DNA from: Clostridia bacterium
GTDB lineage: Bacteria > Bacillota > Clostridia > Christensenellales > Borkfalkiaceae
Assembly (NCBI GenBank): GCA_900770945.1
Contig: CAAGME010000010.1
Coordinates: 9,987 to 73,986, forward strand
Length of the DNA stretch: 64,000 nucleotides
Direction: 5' to 3'
Part shown: positions 25,154 to 33,809 of the stretch, one piece after another
How the letters are laid out: each line of letters opens with the position of its first letter
How positions within the stretch are numbered: position 1 is the first letter of the stretch
The notes under the pieces: generated by a model
Told to the model about the DNA's origin: nothing
The model's database searches: none
What the model saw: only the letters and a program-made list of their open reading frames with translations
Made by a program: the position numbers and the translations under genes

Positions 25154-26079
25154 AGTTAAGCGTTATCGTGCCATGCTACAACGAAGAAAAAACCGTAAAC
25201 AAGTTTTACTACGCGGCAAAACCCGTTCTTGACGGACTCAACGAAGATTACGAAATAATTTTCGTAAACGACGGCTCCAAGGACAAAACGGGTCTTTTGC
25301 TTGCGGGGCTTGCCTTCGAGGACGAAAAAGTAAAGGTTGTGGAGTTTTCACGAAACTTCGGGCAAACGCCTGCGATTTTATGCGGCTTAAAATACGCTAC
25401 GGGCGACTGCGCCGTCGAGCTGGACTGCGACCTTCAGGACCCCGTGGAAGTAGTGCCGCTAATGGTAGAAAAATGGAAAGAGGGCTACGAAGTGGTACAC
25501 GGCAGACGCTCTTCCCGCAAAGGAGAATCGATTTTCAAGCGCGCGACTGCCTCTTTGTACTATAAATTCCTCTCTAAAATTTCCGACGCGGAGATTCCGC
25601 GCAACACGGGAGAGTTCAAGCTTATCGACAGAAAGGTTATCGACATTATACTTTCCCTTCCCGAACATGACAAATACCTGCGCGGGCTTGAAAGCTGGGT
25701 AGGCTTTAAGCAAACGTTTGTGGACTTTGAAAGAAAAAAACGCGTTGCGGGCAAAACCCATTATTCGCTCAAAAAAATGCTCAAACTTGCAAAAGCGGGC
25801 GTCGTTTCGAACAGCACGTATCCGTTGAAAATTTCTTTGCGGGTCGGGGCTTTGACGGTGTTTTCGTCGCTTTGCGCGTTCGTCGTGTTTATTGTTTTAG
25901 CGTGCGTCAAAAAGCCCTTACCGCTCGTCGCCTGGCTTTTCCCGACGATTGCGTTTTTCTTCGGCACGTCGTTTATCTTCAATTACATCACTAATCTCTA
26001 CGTTGCGCGCATTAACGAAGAAACAAAATGCCGCCCCGATTATATCGTAGCGGAAACGATAAACTTAGGAGAAGAGTAA
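25150..26079 (+). CDS. Family 2 glycosyltransferase, polyprenyl-phosphate type
   Basis: A 309-residue membrane-associated glycosyltransferase. The GT-A domain shows SVIVPCYNEEKTV, IIFVNDGSKD and the DXD-like ELDCDLQDP. The C-terminus has two membrane helices (about 228-285), as in DPM1/GtrB/ArnC-like enzymes that load a sugar onto undecaprenyl phosphate. Partner of the GtrA protein encoded just upstream with an ATGA overlap; together they probably supply a lipid-linked sugar for surface modification. Confidence 0.9.
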   Translation: MKLSVIVPCYNEEKTVNKFYYAAKPVLDGLNEDYEIIFVNDGSKDKTGLLLAGLAFEDEKVKVVEFSRNFGQTPAILCGLKYATGDCAVELDCDLQDPVEVVPLMVEKWKEGYEVVHGRRSSRKGESIFKRATASLYYKFLSKISDAEIPRNTGEFKLIDRKVIDIILSLPEHDKYLRGLESWVGFKQTFVDFERKKRVAGKTHYSLKKMLKLAKAGVVSNSTYPLKISLRVGALTVFSSLCAFVVFIVLACVKKPLPLVAWLFPTIAFFFGTSFIFNYITNLYVARINEETKCRPDYIVAETINLGEE

Positions 26080-26706
26080 ATGAAGGAAGTAACCCCCGCC
26101 TTAACGAGCCGCGCGCAAAGCTTTGCGCTTTTTGCCTCCGCGCCTATGCCTATGCTTACGGTCTTTAAAACGCTTGACGTAACCAAAGCCGTTAAAAAAG
26201 CAAAAAAACGCAGAGTAAAGCTCAACGCCCTTTTGTGCCACGCGGTGTATCTTGCCGCAAAAGACATAAACGAAATGCATTATCTCGTCAAAGACGGAAA
26301 ACTTTTCTTTTCAAAAGAATTGTCCGTCGGGTTGGTCGTGAAAGGCAAAGACGGAAAACTATTGAATTGCGACGTTCCCGCATGCGATAATTTTTCTGTG
26401 TTTTGTTCGGATTATAACCGCATAGTCGAAAAAGCATTAGAAGAAAACGAGTCGCAAGAGGACGCCGAAAGAGTTTCAATCGGCACATCGGCGATACTCA
26501 CGGGCAGCATAGACGGGCTTGTCAATCTCTATTCGCCCGCTTTCACGAATCCTTTCCTCGTCTGGTCGAAATATGAAAACAAATTTTTAAAAAAGAAGCT
26601 TAAAGTATCGTTTCAATTCCACCACGCCCAGCTCGACGGCGCAGAAGCCGTTTTGTTTTTGGAAAACTTGCAAAAAATCCTTTCAAAAGCGGATAAAATA
26701 TATTAA
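26080..26706 (+). CDS. Chloramphenicol-acetyltransferase-like acyltransferase
   Basis: A 208-residue protein of the CAT/dihydrolipoyl acyltransferase fold. The catalytic signature HHAQLDG near the C-terminus (FQFHHAQLDGAEAVLFLENLQ) keeps the His and the DG pair, and the N-terminal half has the NALLCHAVYLAAKDI helix. It starts directly after the glycosyltransferase stop. Acylation of a sugar or lipid substrate is more likely here than drug resistance, given its neighbours; this is inference. Confidence 0.75.
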   Translation: MKEVTPALTSRAQSFALFASAPMPMLTVFKTLDVTKAVKKAKKRRVKLNALLCHAVYLAAKDINEMHYLVKDGKLFFSKELSVGLVVKGKDGKLLNCDVPACDNFSVFCSDYNRIVEKALEENESQEDAERVSIGTSAILTGSIDGLVNLYSPAFTNPFLVWSKYENKFLKKKLKVSFQFHHAQLDGAEAVLFLENLQKILSKADKIY

Positions 26707-26714
26707 AAGTCCGC

Positions 26715-26731
26715 CTATAAGTCGATTATCG
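26715..26731 (+). repeat. Dispersed motif CTATAAGTCGATTATCG, copy 5
   Basis: Exact copy 8 bases after the acyltransferase stop, flanked by short TCCG/CGGA arms. A separate strong terminator follows at 26757-26788. Confidence 0.85.
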
Positions 26732-26756
26732 GATAAAAACGTAATATCAAGCACGA

Positions 26757-26788
26757 AAAAACAACCGCGGCGGCGGTTGTTTTTTTGC
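26757..26788. terminator. Intrinsic terminator between convergent genes
   Basis: The stem AAACAACCGC / GCGGTTGTTT with a GGCG loop has A and T runs on its sides, so it can stop transcripts from both directions. Confidence 0.85.
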
Positions 26789-26801
26789 TTTATTAAAAAG
26801 C

Positions 26802-28640
26802 TTATCCTCTCAAAAAGTCGTAAGCTTCGGCAAGAGAGAAAAAACTTTTATAACGAACGCGCTTGCCGTCCTTTTCATACGGAGCAATCAGTTCTAAGGC
26901 GTAAGACCAATCGTCGGTTACGACGAGGTCATCGGGAAGAATGAGTGCGTAATACTTTTTGCCGAGCCTATTAAGCACTTTTCTTATTTTTAAACTTTGC
27001 CGCCTTTCGATATCCTCTTTTTTTTGTCTCTTTCTTTCTTCGGCTTCGTAGTGCATTCTCAAAAGCGCTTTTTTGTTAAGATTTTTTAGCGACAGGGCGT
27101 TTATAATCTGATTAGCGTCGCCGCGCGTGAGAACGCCGTGCGGCGCAACCCTTTCAAACTCTTCTTTCGTAATTTTTGCTTTAACGAGATTTATTTGCTT
27201 TTCGCTTGCGGGTCGGTTGGACCAAGCATAACCCTCCGCCAGGTTCCAGAGCGACTTTTCGTCCGGATAATGCTCGTCAATATAGCGATACGCGCAATCA
27301 AAAGCCTCGTTAAGCGACAAATCGCCGACGATTTCCATTTTAAAGTCTTTCGTTTCTTCGTCAAAAGCATAAATCATGAGCGAAGTTTTACCCACTTCGT
27401 CCACGGCTTTCACTCCCACCCTGTCTCCGCATGCAAGCTGGCAAACGAAATCTCCGTTCGGCTTCTTAGTCCAATTGACAAAGTGTGTGTCAATGCCGTT
27501 CTGCTCGGCAAAAAGCCTGACTCTTTTTACGTTAAGTACCCAGTTTTCGGGACAATCGACGAGCGAATCGACGGTGGCCTCCATATCGGTGAGCATACCC
27601 TCGATTTGACCGCGTTTATTCGTCGGCACTTCGTCCGCATCGATACCCATAAGCGACGGCGCGGTGCAGATATCGATATCACTTACGCCCACGCAGTCAA
27701 TAAGCGTTAAAAAGTTTTTGCCCTCGGCTTTGCGCAAGCCACGCCCGACCATTTGCGCGTACAGGCTCGGATTTTTTGTCGGGCGCGCGATTATAACCGT
27801 TTCGATAAGCGGAAGATCCGTGCCTTCGGTAAAAACCATACAGTTGACAAGACATTTTATCTCTTTATCGAGGTATTTTTTGATGATTTCGCTTCTGTCT
27901 CCGCTCTTGCCGCTGACCACGGCGGAACAAGGAATAAGTTTTGATATGTTTTCGGCGTGAGAAACGGAAGCGGTGAAAATTATCGTCTGCCCACGGGCAT
28001 ATTTTTTGTAAATTTCCGCGACCTGAACGTTTGCCGGCTCGGTGTTTATTGCTTTGTCGAGGTCGGTCGGCACAAAATCGCCCATTCGTTTTTTGACGTT
28101 CGCAAGCGAATAGGAAACTTTGACGCGCAAGCAGTTTACGTCGGTTAAAAAGCCTTGCTTTATGCCCCACTTAAGATTGCGCTCGAAAATTATCTTTTCG
28201 AAAACGTCGTCAAGGCGAATCTTGTCGCCGCGGTTGGGCGTTGCCGTAAAGCCGATATGAAGTCGCGGCTTAAAATACGAATATATCTTTTTATAACTTT
28301 CGGCGGCGGCATGGTGCGCTTCGTCGGTGATTATCGTATCGAAGTCATAAGGCGAAAACTTATCGAGCCTACGGATAAGGCTCTGCACGCTTGCAAGAAC
28401 GACCTCTTCCCCATGCGAAGTTTCTTCCGCTTTTTCTATGCCGCACTTACAGTCGTAATACTTTATCGGCTGGCGGACAAGCTCGTCGCGATGGGATAAA
28501 ACGAGAACGCGCCCCTTGCGCTTTATATGCGAAAAGACTACGGTTTTACCAAGCCCCGTAGCCATCGAAACAAGTCCGCTTCCCTTGTCCATTCCGTCTA
28601 TAACGCGTACGCATTCTTTTTGATAATCCCTTAGTTCCAT
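26802..28640 (-). CDS. SF2 DEAD/DEAH-box helicase, RadD-like
   Basis: A 612-residue helicase. Motif I ATGLGKT (27-33), motif II DEAH (in ITDEAHHAA), motif III FTATP and motif VI QMVGRGLRKAEGK are all present. The layout matches RadD/type-III-restriction-like helicases. The C-terminal 200 residues are helical and Lys-rich without a recognised domain. It probably acts in DNA repair or recombination intermediates. The DEAH helicase core is also common in defence systems, but no partner gene is adjacent. Confidence 0.85.
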   Translation of the reverse strand: MELRDYQKECVRVIDGMDKGSGLVSMATGLGKTVVFSHIKRKGRVLVLSHRDELVRQPIKYYDCKCGIEKAEETSHGEEVVLASVQSLIRRLDKFSPYDFDTIITDEAHHAAAESYKKIYSYFKPRLHIGFTATPNRGDKIRLDDVFEKIIFERNLKWGIKQGFLTDVNCLRVKVSYSLANVKKRMGDFVPTDLDKAINTEPANVQVAEIYKKYARGQTIIFTASVSHAENISKLIPCSAVVSGKSGDRSEIIKKYLDKEIKCLVNCMVFTEGTDLPLIETVIIARPTKNPSLYAQMVGRGLRKAEGKNFLTLIDCVGVSDIDICTAPSLMGIDADEVPTNKRGQIEGMLTDMEATVDSLVDCPENWVLNVKRVRLFAEQNGIDTHFVNWTKKPNGDFVCQLACGDRVGVKAVDEVGKTSLMIYAFDEETKDFKMEIVGDLSLNEAFDCAYRYIDEHYPDEKSLWNLAEGYAWSNRPASEKQINLVKAKITKEEFERVAPHGVLTRGDANQIINALSLKNLNKKALLRMHYEAEERKRQKKEDIERRQSLKIRKVLNRLGKKYYALILPDDLVVTDDWSYALELIAPYEKDGKRVRYKSFFSLAEAYDFLRG

Positions 28641-28642
28641 TC

Positions 28643-28681
28643 AAAAAGCCTCGATAATCGACTTATAGAGGGGCTTTTTTG
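28643..28681 (-). terminator. Terminator with dispersed motif copy 6
   Basis: On the minus strand AAAAAAGCCCCTC and GAGGCTTTTT form a stem around the exact motif (28652-28668). It lies between the radical-SAM-associated gene and the helicase start. Confidence 0.85.
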
Positions 28682-28690
28682 TTTTGCCCT

Positions 28691-29305
28691 CTATTTTAAA
28701 ACCTCTTCCGGCGTTCTGCCGTCTATAAAGGAAGCCGTTTTTACAACATCTTCAAACTCAAACCCGTAAAGATTTTCCAACTTTGCGCTAAACAAGTCCG
28801 GGCGCAAATTTTCCGCTCCGCTTTTTAAGACGGCAACGAGGTTTTTTCCGTCGCGCTTTAATGAAATTATCTTATCCCGCACGTTTTTTTCGTTGCCCTT
28901 TTTGTCGGTCATCAAAAAGCAATCGGAAGCGAGTATTTTTTCTAAATCTGCCTTTTCGCTTAAACCTTTCATCACATACCGGGCGGAATTGATTATTGCG
29001 GCAAGATTAGGATTTTTTTCGACCGGAAAAGCGTTTACGCACCTTACCCCTTGAGGGCAGTTTTCGTTGTACTTTTGCAAAAACTCGTCGGCGGAAAGCG
29101 AAGTTACCGTAACGCCGTATTCCGCCTCGCTTTTTATGCCCACGCCCAAAGGGTTGGACAAAAAGATGAGCATGTGCGGATTAAACCCTTGCGAATATTC
29201 GACGGGGATTTCGCCGCGGATAAAGGTTTTTTGAATATGGCGAAGCACGTCGAGGTGCGAAACGAATTGATATCCGTCCGTTTTTACGTATCTGAAAACT
29301 AACAT
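28691..29305 (-). CDS. Radical-SAM-associated protein, TIGR03936/DUF2344 type
   Basis: A 204-residue protein from the ATG at 29305, overlapping the upstream stop by seven bases. The N-terminus RYVKTDGYQFVSHLDVLRH and EYSQGFNPHMLIFLSNPLGVG are characteristic of the DUF2344 proteins encoded beside or fused to TIGR03960 radical-SAM proteins. Function is unknown; a role in RNA or ribosome modification is suspected in the family from gene neighbourhood. A longer start at 29347 would lie inside the upstream gene. Confidence 0.85.
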   Translation of the reverse strand: MLVFRYVKTDGYQFVSHLDVLRHIQKTFIRGEIPVEYSQGFNPHMLIFLSNPLGVGIKSEAEYGVTVTSLSADEFLQKYNENCPQGVRCVNAFPVEKNPNLAAIINSARYVMKGLSEKADLEKILASDCFLMTDKKGNEKNVRDKIISLKRDGKNLVAVLKSGAENLRPDLFSAKLENLYGFEFEDVVKTASFIDGRTPEEVLK

Positions 29306-31074
29306 CTGTCGCACTTGAACTCCTTTTGCACTCCGCAAGCCTTGCAACCTTTAAAGCAACTGCCGGTAACTTCGCACGAATACGCTTTTTTGCGTTCTTT
29401 CAAAAAATATTCTTTCGTCACGAAAATATCGATAAAGTCCCACGGCAAAATCTCGTCCTCGCCGCGTTCGCGCGTGTAAGAAGAAATTTTCAAACCGCAC
29501 TCGTCAATCGCTTCAAACCACTTGTCGGCTTTCAAACATTCGCTCCAACTGTCCAAAAAACTGCCCTTTTTGTAAGCCTTTTCGATAACGTCCGCAACCC
29601 TTCTGTCTCCTCTGGCAAGCACGGCTTCAAGCTCGGAAAGCGAAAAATCGTTCCAGCTGAAAGTCACGCCTTTCACAAAAAGCTTTTCTTTAAGCCGTTT
29701 TACCTTATGCTCGAATTCCTCTCTCGTAATCTGTCTTTCCCACTGAAACGGCGTGAAAGGTTTTGGAATAAACGTAGACGCGCTGACCGAAATGCGCAAG
29801 TTGCGCGCGTACTTCGGGTTAGCCGAATACACGTCCTTTATTTTGAAAACTATGTCGGCAATGCCGTCGAGGTCCTCGTCCGTTTCGGTCGGCAAACCCA
29901 TCATAAAGTATAGTTTTATGCTCGAATAACCCTTTTCGAACGCAATTTTTACGCTGCGTTCCACTTCGTCCTCCGAAATATCCTTATTGATGACGTCGCG
30001 AAGTCTTTGCGTTCCCGCTTCGGGCGCAAAAGTCAACGAGCTTTTGCGCGATTGCTCTATAAATTCACCGTCAAAACTGTCGATTCTGAGCGACGGTAAT
30101 GCGATTTTCGTATCCGGCAAAGCCGTTTTCAAATCTTTTAACAGCTCTTTAAGCTTAGGGTAATCGCCGGTAGAAAGGCTGTTTAAACTAAGCTCGTCAA
30201 AGCCCGTGCTTTTCACAAGGCATACGGCTTGCTCAGTCAAATGCTCGACCGAACGCTGACGAATGGGGCGGTACAAAAACCCCGCCTGACAAAATCTGCA
30301 TCCGCGCGGACAGCCGCGCATAACTTCTATAACGGCTCTGTCAAACACGGCTTCTATGTTCCCTACCGGCATTTTGTGAGGAAACACCGCATTGTCCAAG
30401 TCGCGGCAAACGGCTTTTTTGACTTTTGTTTTTCCAATAAACCCCTCTATAAGCCCGTTATCGCTATATTTTACTTCCATGAGCGCAGGCACGTAAACGC
30501 CGTCAAGCTCGGAAGCTTTTTTCAAAAATTCCTTTTTTGTTTTGGTTGCAAGTTTGAGTTTTGCAAGCTCCGCCATCACCTCTTCGCCGTCACCTATAAC
30601 GAACAAATCGAAAAACGGCGCCATAGGCTCGGGGTTGACGGCGCAAGGTCCGCCCGCCTGAATTATCGGGTACTCTTCGCCCCTGTCCGCGCTTCTTAAT
30701 GGGATTTTCGCTAAATCAAGCATATACAAAACAGTCGTGTAGCACATTTCAAACCCGAGCGAAAAGCCTATCATGTCGAAGTCTTTAAGCGGGCGTTTTG
30801 TAGAAAGCGCGTAAAGCGGAATATCGCTTTTTTTGAGCTGCTCGCCGTAATCGCGCCACGGCGCAAAGCAGCGGTCGACATAAACGCCGTCAACCGTCCT
30901 CAGGCTTTCGGCAACGATACGAATACCGAGGTTAGACATACCCACCTCGTAAACGTCCGGGAAGCAAATGCAATAATTGAGTTTTTTCCAATCGGCTTTG
31001 GGCGCATTGTATTCGCCGCCTATATACCTTGCCGGTTTTTCCACGGAAAGCAGAATTTTATCAAGCTTGTTCAA
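29299..31074 (-). CDS. B12-binding-domain radical SAM protein (TIGR03960 type)
   Basis: A 591-residue radical SAM enzyme. The 4Fe-4S motif CPRGCRFC lies in the segment IEVMRGCPRGCRFCQAGF. An N-terminal cobalamin-binding-like domain carries VGMSNLGIRIVAE. The C-terminus has a Cys-rich end (CFKGCKACG and CDRC). It is coupled to a DUF2344 gene as usual. In other Bacillota this pair precedes rng and rplU, which are absent here. It contains an exact 17-bp copy of the CGGGC loop variant of the dispersed motif (30447-30463) within codons for SDNGLIE. Confidence 0.9.
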   Translation of the reverse strand: MNKLDKILLSVEKPARYIGGEYNAPKADWKKLNYCICFPDVYEVGMSNLGIRIVAESLRTVDGVYVDRCFAPWRDYGEQLKKSDIPLYALSTKRPLKDFDMIGFSLGFEMCYTTVLYMLDLAKIPLRSADRGEEYPIIQAGGPCAVNPEPMAPFFDLFVIGDGEEVMAELAKLKLATKTKKEFLKKASELDGVYVPALMEVKYSDNGLIEGFIGKTKVKKAVCRDLDNAVFPHKMPVGNIEAVFDRAVIEVMRGCPRGCRFCQAGFLYRPIRQRSVEHLTEQAVCLVKSTGFDELSLNSLSTGDYPKLKELLKDLKTALPDTKIALPSLRIDSFDGEFIEQSRKSSLTFAPEAGTQRLRDVINKDISEDEVERSVKIAFEKGYSSIKLYFMMGLPTETDEDLDGIADIVFKIKDVYSANPKYARNLRISVSASTFIPKPFTPFQWERQITREEFEHKVKRLKEKLFVKGVTFSWNDFSLSELEAVLARGDRRVADVIEKAYKKGSFLDSWSECLKADKWFEAIDECGLKISSYTRERGEDEILPWDFIDIFVTKEYFLKERKKAYSCEVTGSCFKGCKACGVQKEFKCDRC

Positions 31075-31159
31075 TTCAAAACTCCTTGTTTCTTATAAAT
31101 TATCAGCCGTTTTTTATGACTAAAAAACAACTTGCAAACGGCACAAAAAGACAAAAAAA

Positions 31160-31822
31160 TCAAAGCTTCCAATCTATCGGCGTTTCGCCCGCGGAAAGCA
31201 AAAATTCGTTCGCGCGCGAAAAAGGCTTGCTGCCGAAAAAGCCGTTATACGCCGACAAAGGACTCGGGTGCGCGCTTTCGATTATCTTGTGCCGCGGCGG
31301 AATAAACTTCTTTTTTGAGCGAGCGTTTGCGCCCCAAAGAATAAAGACCATAGGCTTTTCACGCTCGGCAAGCTTTTTTATAACTTCGTCCGTAAACCAT
31401 GTCCAGCCGCATAGCGAATGACTGTTAGCCGCGCCGCGACGAACGGTAAGCGTAGTGTTCAATAAAAGCACGCCCTGCTCCGCCCATTTTGTTAAGTCGC
31501 CTTTCGTGCCGTTATCCACGCCGATATCGTCCTTCATTTCTTTATAAATATTGACGAGCGACGGCGGAAGTTTTGTGCCTTCCGCAACGGAAAAACACAA
31601 CCCGTGCGCCTGCCCCGGTTCGTGGTAGGGGTCCTGACCCAAAATAACGGCTTTCACGTCCTTATACGGCGTAAGATAAAACGCGTTGTAAATTTGGTTC
31701 ATCGGCGGATAAATTGTCCGCTCGGAATACTCTTTTTTTAAAAATTGCCGAATTTTAGCGTAGTTTTCGCTTTCCAAAACGTCCTTTAAAACGTCGTTCC
31801 AGTCGTTTTTGAAGTCAACCAT
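31160..31822 (-). CDS. ung: Uracil-DNA glycosylase
   Basis: A 220-residue family-1 UDG. It has the water-activating GQDPYHEPGQAHGL loop (catalytic Asp) and HPSPLSAYNGFFG (catalytic His and DNA-intercalating region). It removes uracil from DNA to start base excision repair. Length is typical. It stands alone, with a weak ribosome site. Confidence 0.96.
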   Translation of the reverse strand: MVDFKNDWNDVLKDVLESENYAKIRQFLKKEYSERTIYPPMNQIYNAFYLTPYKDVKAVILGQDPYHEPGQAHGLCFSVAEGTKLPPSLVNIYKEMKDDIGVDNGTKGDLTKWAEQGVLLLNTTLTVRRGAANSHSLCGWTWFTDEVIKKLAEREKPMVFILWGANARSKKKFIPPRHKIIESAHPSPLSAYNGFFGSKPFSRANEFLLSAGETPIDWKL

Positions 31823-31869
31823 TTTTCACCGCCCTAAGTGCTTTTTGAGTAATTAAGTCAAAATGTTTT

Positions 31870-32874
31870 TCAGATTACGTAAACGTAAAATCTTAGTTTC
31901 CTCTGCGCCGCGCCGATTGCAACCGTCAACGTGGTGATATCGCTTGCCTTACCGCTAAAAGAAGCAGAAAAGTTTTCGATATCGCAAGGTATGTCGCCGC
32001 CGAGAGCGCCGACGAAAACGCAGTCTTTGCCCGCTATGTCGAAAGTGATTTTTGCGGAAAGTTTTAAGCTCTCAAAGGTTGCGCCGCTGCTTACTACGAG
32101 CAAATTTTTGTCCGCTCCCGTAAGCGTTACGCCGTCAAAGCTAACGTTTACCGCGCAGTTTTTTATATCCGTAAGGCTCTCCGAGATATACGCTTTAAAG
32201 CTCGTTTTTGCGCCGCCGTAAATTACGGCAACCGTTCTCATTCCCGTTCCCGCAGCGGGCGAAAGATACTCCGTTTCAAGAGGAATTATCTTAGCGTTCC
32301 CGTCTTTATCCGTGAGCTTTAAGCACAGAAAATCGCGGTTAATCGACTTATAGGCAAGCTTTTCGTCTACCATAAGCACGGGAACAAAGTTCGGATTTTC
32401 ACCGTCGGGCGTTACTACGGAAAGGGTTTCCGCCGCTACCTCTATCTTGTTTTCGCTTTCCGTCTGCTGTAAAACTTTACGAACAATCGGGTCGCCCTCG
32501 CTCAGAATAATCGTGAACACGAGGTAAGTTTTGCCGTCCGTGTCCGTTTCGAGAGTGATAAGAACGTCCTTTATACTAACTCCGTCTTTACCCGCTTCGC
32601 CTTGTTCGCCTCTCGCTCCGTCAACTCCGTTTTTACCGTCAACTCCGTCCTTTCCGTTCAGCCCGTCTTTGCCGTCGGCTCCGTCCTTGCCGCTTAAAAG
32701 TTCGATAAATTCCGAAAGAGTACCCTTAAACCCGAGGATTTTTGCTTTATCGTAAGCTTCTTCCGCAGTAAACTCGCCGCTATCCGCTTTTCCCGCTTTG
32801 TTGCACGCGGGGAAAACCGCGAGAAACGAAAAACAAATAATAATCGAAACACTCAAAAGCAATAATCTTCTCAT
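31870..32874 (-). CDS. Collagen-like repeat lipoprotein
   Basis: A 334-residue exported protein. A hydrophobic signal (residues 4-24) ends at a Cys (FPAC), a weak lipobox. Residues about 62-100 are Gly-X-Y repeats of the collagen type (GKDGADGKDGLNGKDG...), expected to form a short triple-helical stalk. The C-terminal 220 residues are beta-rich and unrecognised. A surface stalk protein is likely. The coding sequence contains a 14-bp core match to the dispersed motif (32340-32353). Confidence 0.75.
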   Translation of the reverse strand: MRRLLLLSVSIIICFSFLAVFPACNKAGKADSGEFTAEEAYDKAKILGFKGTLSEFIELLSGKDGADGKDGLNGKDGVDGKNGVDGARGEQGEAGKDGVSIKDVLITLETDTDGKTYLVFTIILSEGDPIVRKVLQQTESENKIEVAAETLSVVTPDGENPNFVPVLMVDEKLAYKSINRDFLCLKLTDKDGNAKIIPLETEYLSPAAGTGMRTVAVIYGGAKTSFKAYISESLTDIKNCAVNVSFDGVTLTGADKNLLVVSSGATFESLKLSAKITFDIAGKDCVFVGALGGDIPCDIENFSASFSGKASDITTLTVAIGAAQRKLRFYVYVI

Positions 32875-33057
32875 AAAGTCCCTTTTTCGACGTAATATCC
32901 TTTTTTACGTCCTTTTTCTCATTTATTTTACCACTTTTTACTCCTTATGTCAATATCAACAACGCAAAAAGAAAGAAAGCTTTTGCTTTGCAAAAACGTC
33001 CGCGCAAAATTCAGACAGCAAAATGCGAAAGTATTTTGTTACAATATTACTCATAAA

Positions 33058-33090
33058 ACGCCGCCCGAAAAACATATCCGAGCGGCAAAA
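33058..33090 (-). terminator. Possible terminator
   Basis: On the minus strand GCCGC...GCGGC arms with extra inner pairs are followed by GTTTTATG. It could end transcripts of the XRE gene. Evidence is modest. Confidence 0.4.
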
Positions 33091-33100
33091 GAAGTGAATT

Positions 33101-33250
33101 ATGAAATACAAAGACTATTTGAACATTTGGCTTGAAAACCACGTTTTTAATTTTTTGAAAGAACGGACTTTCAAACGCTATGAAGTAAGCGCAAGGCTGT
33201 ACGTATCGCCTCTTCTCGGCGGCTTTAAGCTCGACTACGCGTCGTATTAA
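33101..33250 (+). pseudogene. Tyrosine recombinase N-terminal remnant
   Basis: A 49-codon frame translating to YKDYLNIWLENHVFNFLKER and TFKRYEVSARLYVSPLLGG. It strongly resembles the N-terminal SAM-like core-binding domain of phage-type integrases, which continues for another 300 residues in intact genes. The frame ends at a TAA after 49 codons and no catalytic domain follows. It marks the edge of a decayed mobile island. Confidence 0.65.
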
Positions 33251-33351
33251 AACTTTTCGTCTATCAAAACGCTCATAAGCGTAAGTATGGTTTTCTGCTC
33301 GTTTTTGGTGAGTTTTGCTTAAGTTCCGACTGCGCCGAAAAAAAGCAAAAA

Positions 33352-33651
33352 TCAATCGAGACTTTTAAGAAAATCGTCAAAAATCTTTTTCTGCGTTGGC
33401 GAAAGCGTGTCGAGCGAAAATTGCTTTTTCACCGGTGGTTGTTCGGATGAGAAAAATTGCGACAGAGAAACGTTAAGTGCATCGCATATAAAGCTGAGAT
33501 ATTCCACCGTCGGGCATTTGCGCCCCGCTTCTATATCGTTGATATACGTAGGCGAAACCCCCGCAATGTTTGCAAGTTCGTTCTTTTTGAAATTTCTTTG
33601 TTCTCTTAAGCTTTTAACCCTTTCGCCGACTTCTTTTGTTGTCATTTTCAT
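33352..33651 (-). CDS. XRE family transcriptional regulator
   Basis: A 99-residue protein with a Cro/C1-type helix-turn-helix: LREQRNFKKNELANIAGVSP and TYINDIEAGRKCPTVEYLSF. A short C-terminal extension follows. It is divergent from the BspA-like lipoprotein gene. Three copies of AACTATAG-type operators lie between them, one overlapping its own -10 box, so autoregulation is likely. Confidence 0.9.
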   Translation of the reverse strand: MKMTTKEVGERVKSLREQRNFKKNELANIAGVSPTYINDIEAGRKCPTVEYLSFICDALNVSLSQFFSSEQPPVKKQFSLDTLSPTQKKIFDDFLKSLD

Positions 33652-33659
33652 TACCCCCG

Positions 33660-33743
33660 TTAAACTATAGTTTTATTGTACTATAATTTCAACTGAAAAA
33701 CTTAAACTATAGAGTTGACAATATTAAACTATAGTGTTAAAAT
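33660..33743. promoter_or_regulatory. Divergent promoters with AACTATAGTT operators
   Basis: The rightward promoter is TTGACA (33715-33720), 17 bases, TAAAAT (33738-33743). The leftward promoter is TTGAAA (complement of 33687-33692), 17 bases, TATAGT (complement of 33664-33669). Operator-like boxes TTAAACTATAG occur at 33660, 33702 and 33724; the first contains the perfect palindrome AACTATAGTT. The boxes cover both promoters, consistent with control by the XRE protein. Confidence 0.75.
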
Positions 33744-33809
33744 ATATTTAAGGAGTTGTTCAAACTTACAAGTAGAAATTATTTGCAAAAAACATCGGAG
33801 GAACAGAAA

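Noticed and set aside
26802..28640. Defence-system helicase
   Set aside because: The SF2 helicase has no nuclease or other defence partner beside it; a housekeeping RadD-like role is more economical.
33756..33809. TTG start for the BspA-like lipoprotein 18 codons upstream
   Set aside because: The ATG at 33810 has a good ribosome site and is followed directly by a signal peptide; the TTG is too close to its AAGGAG.
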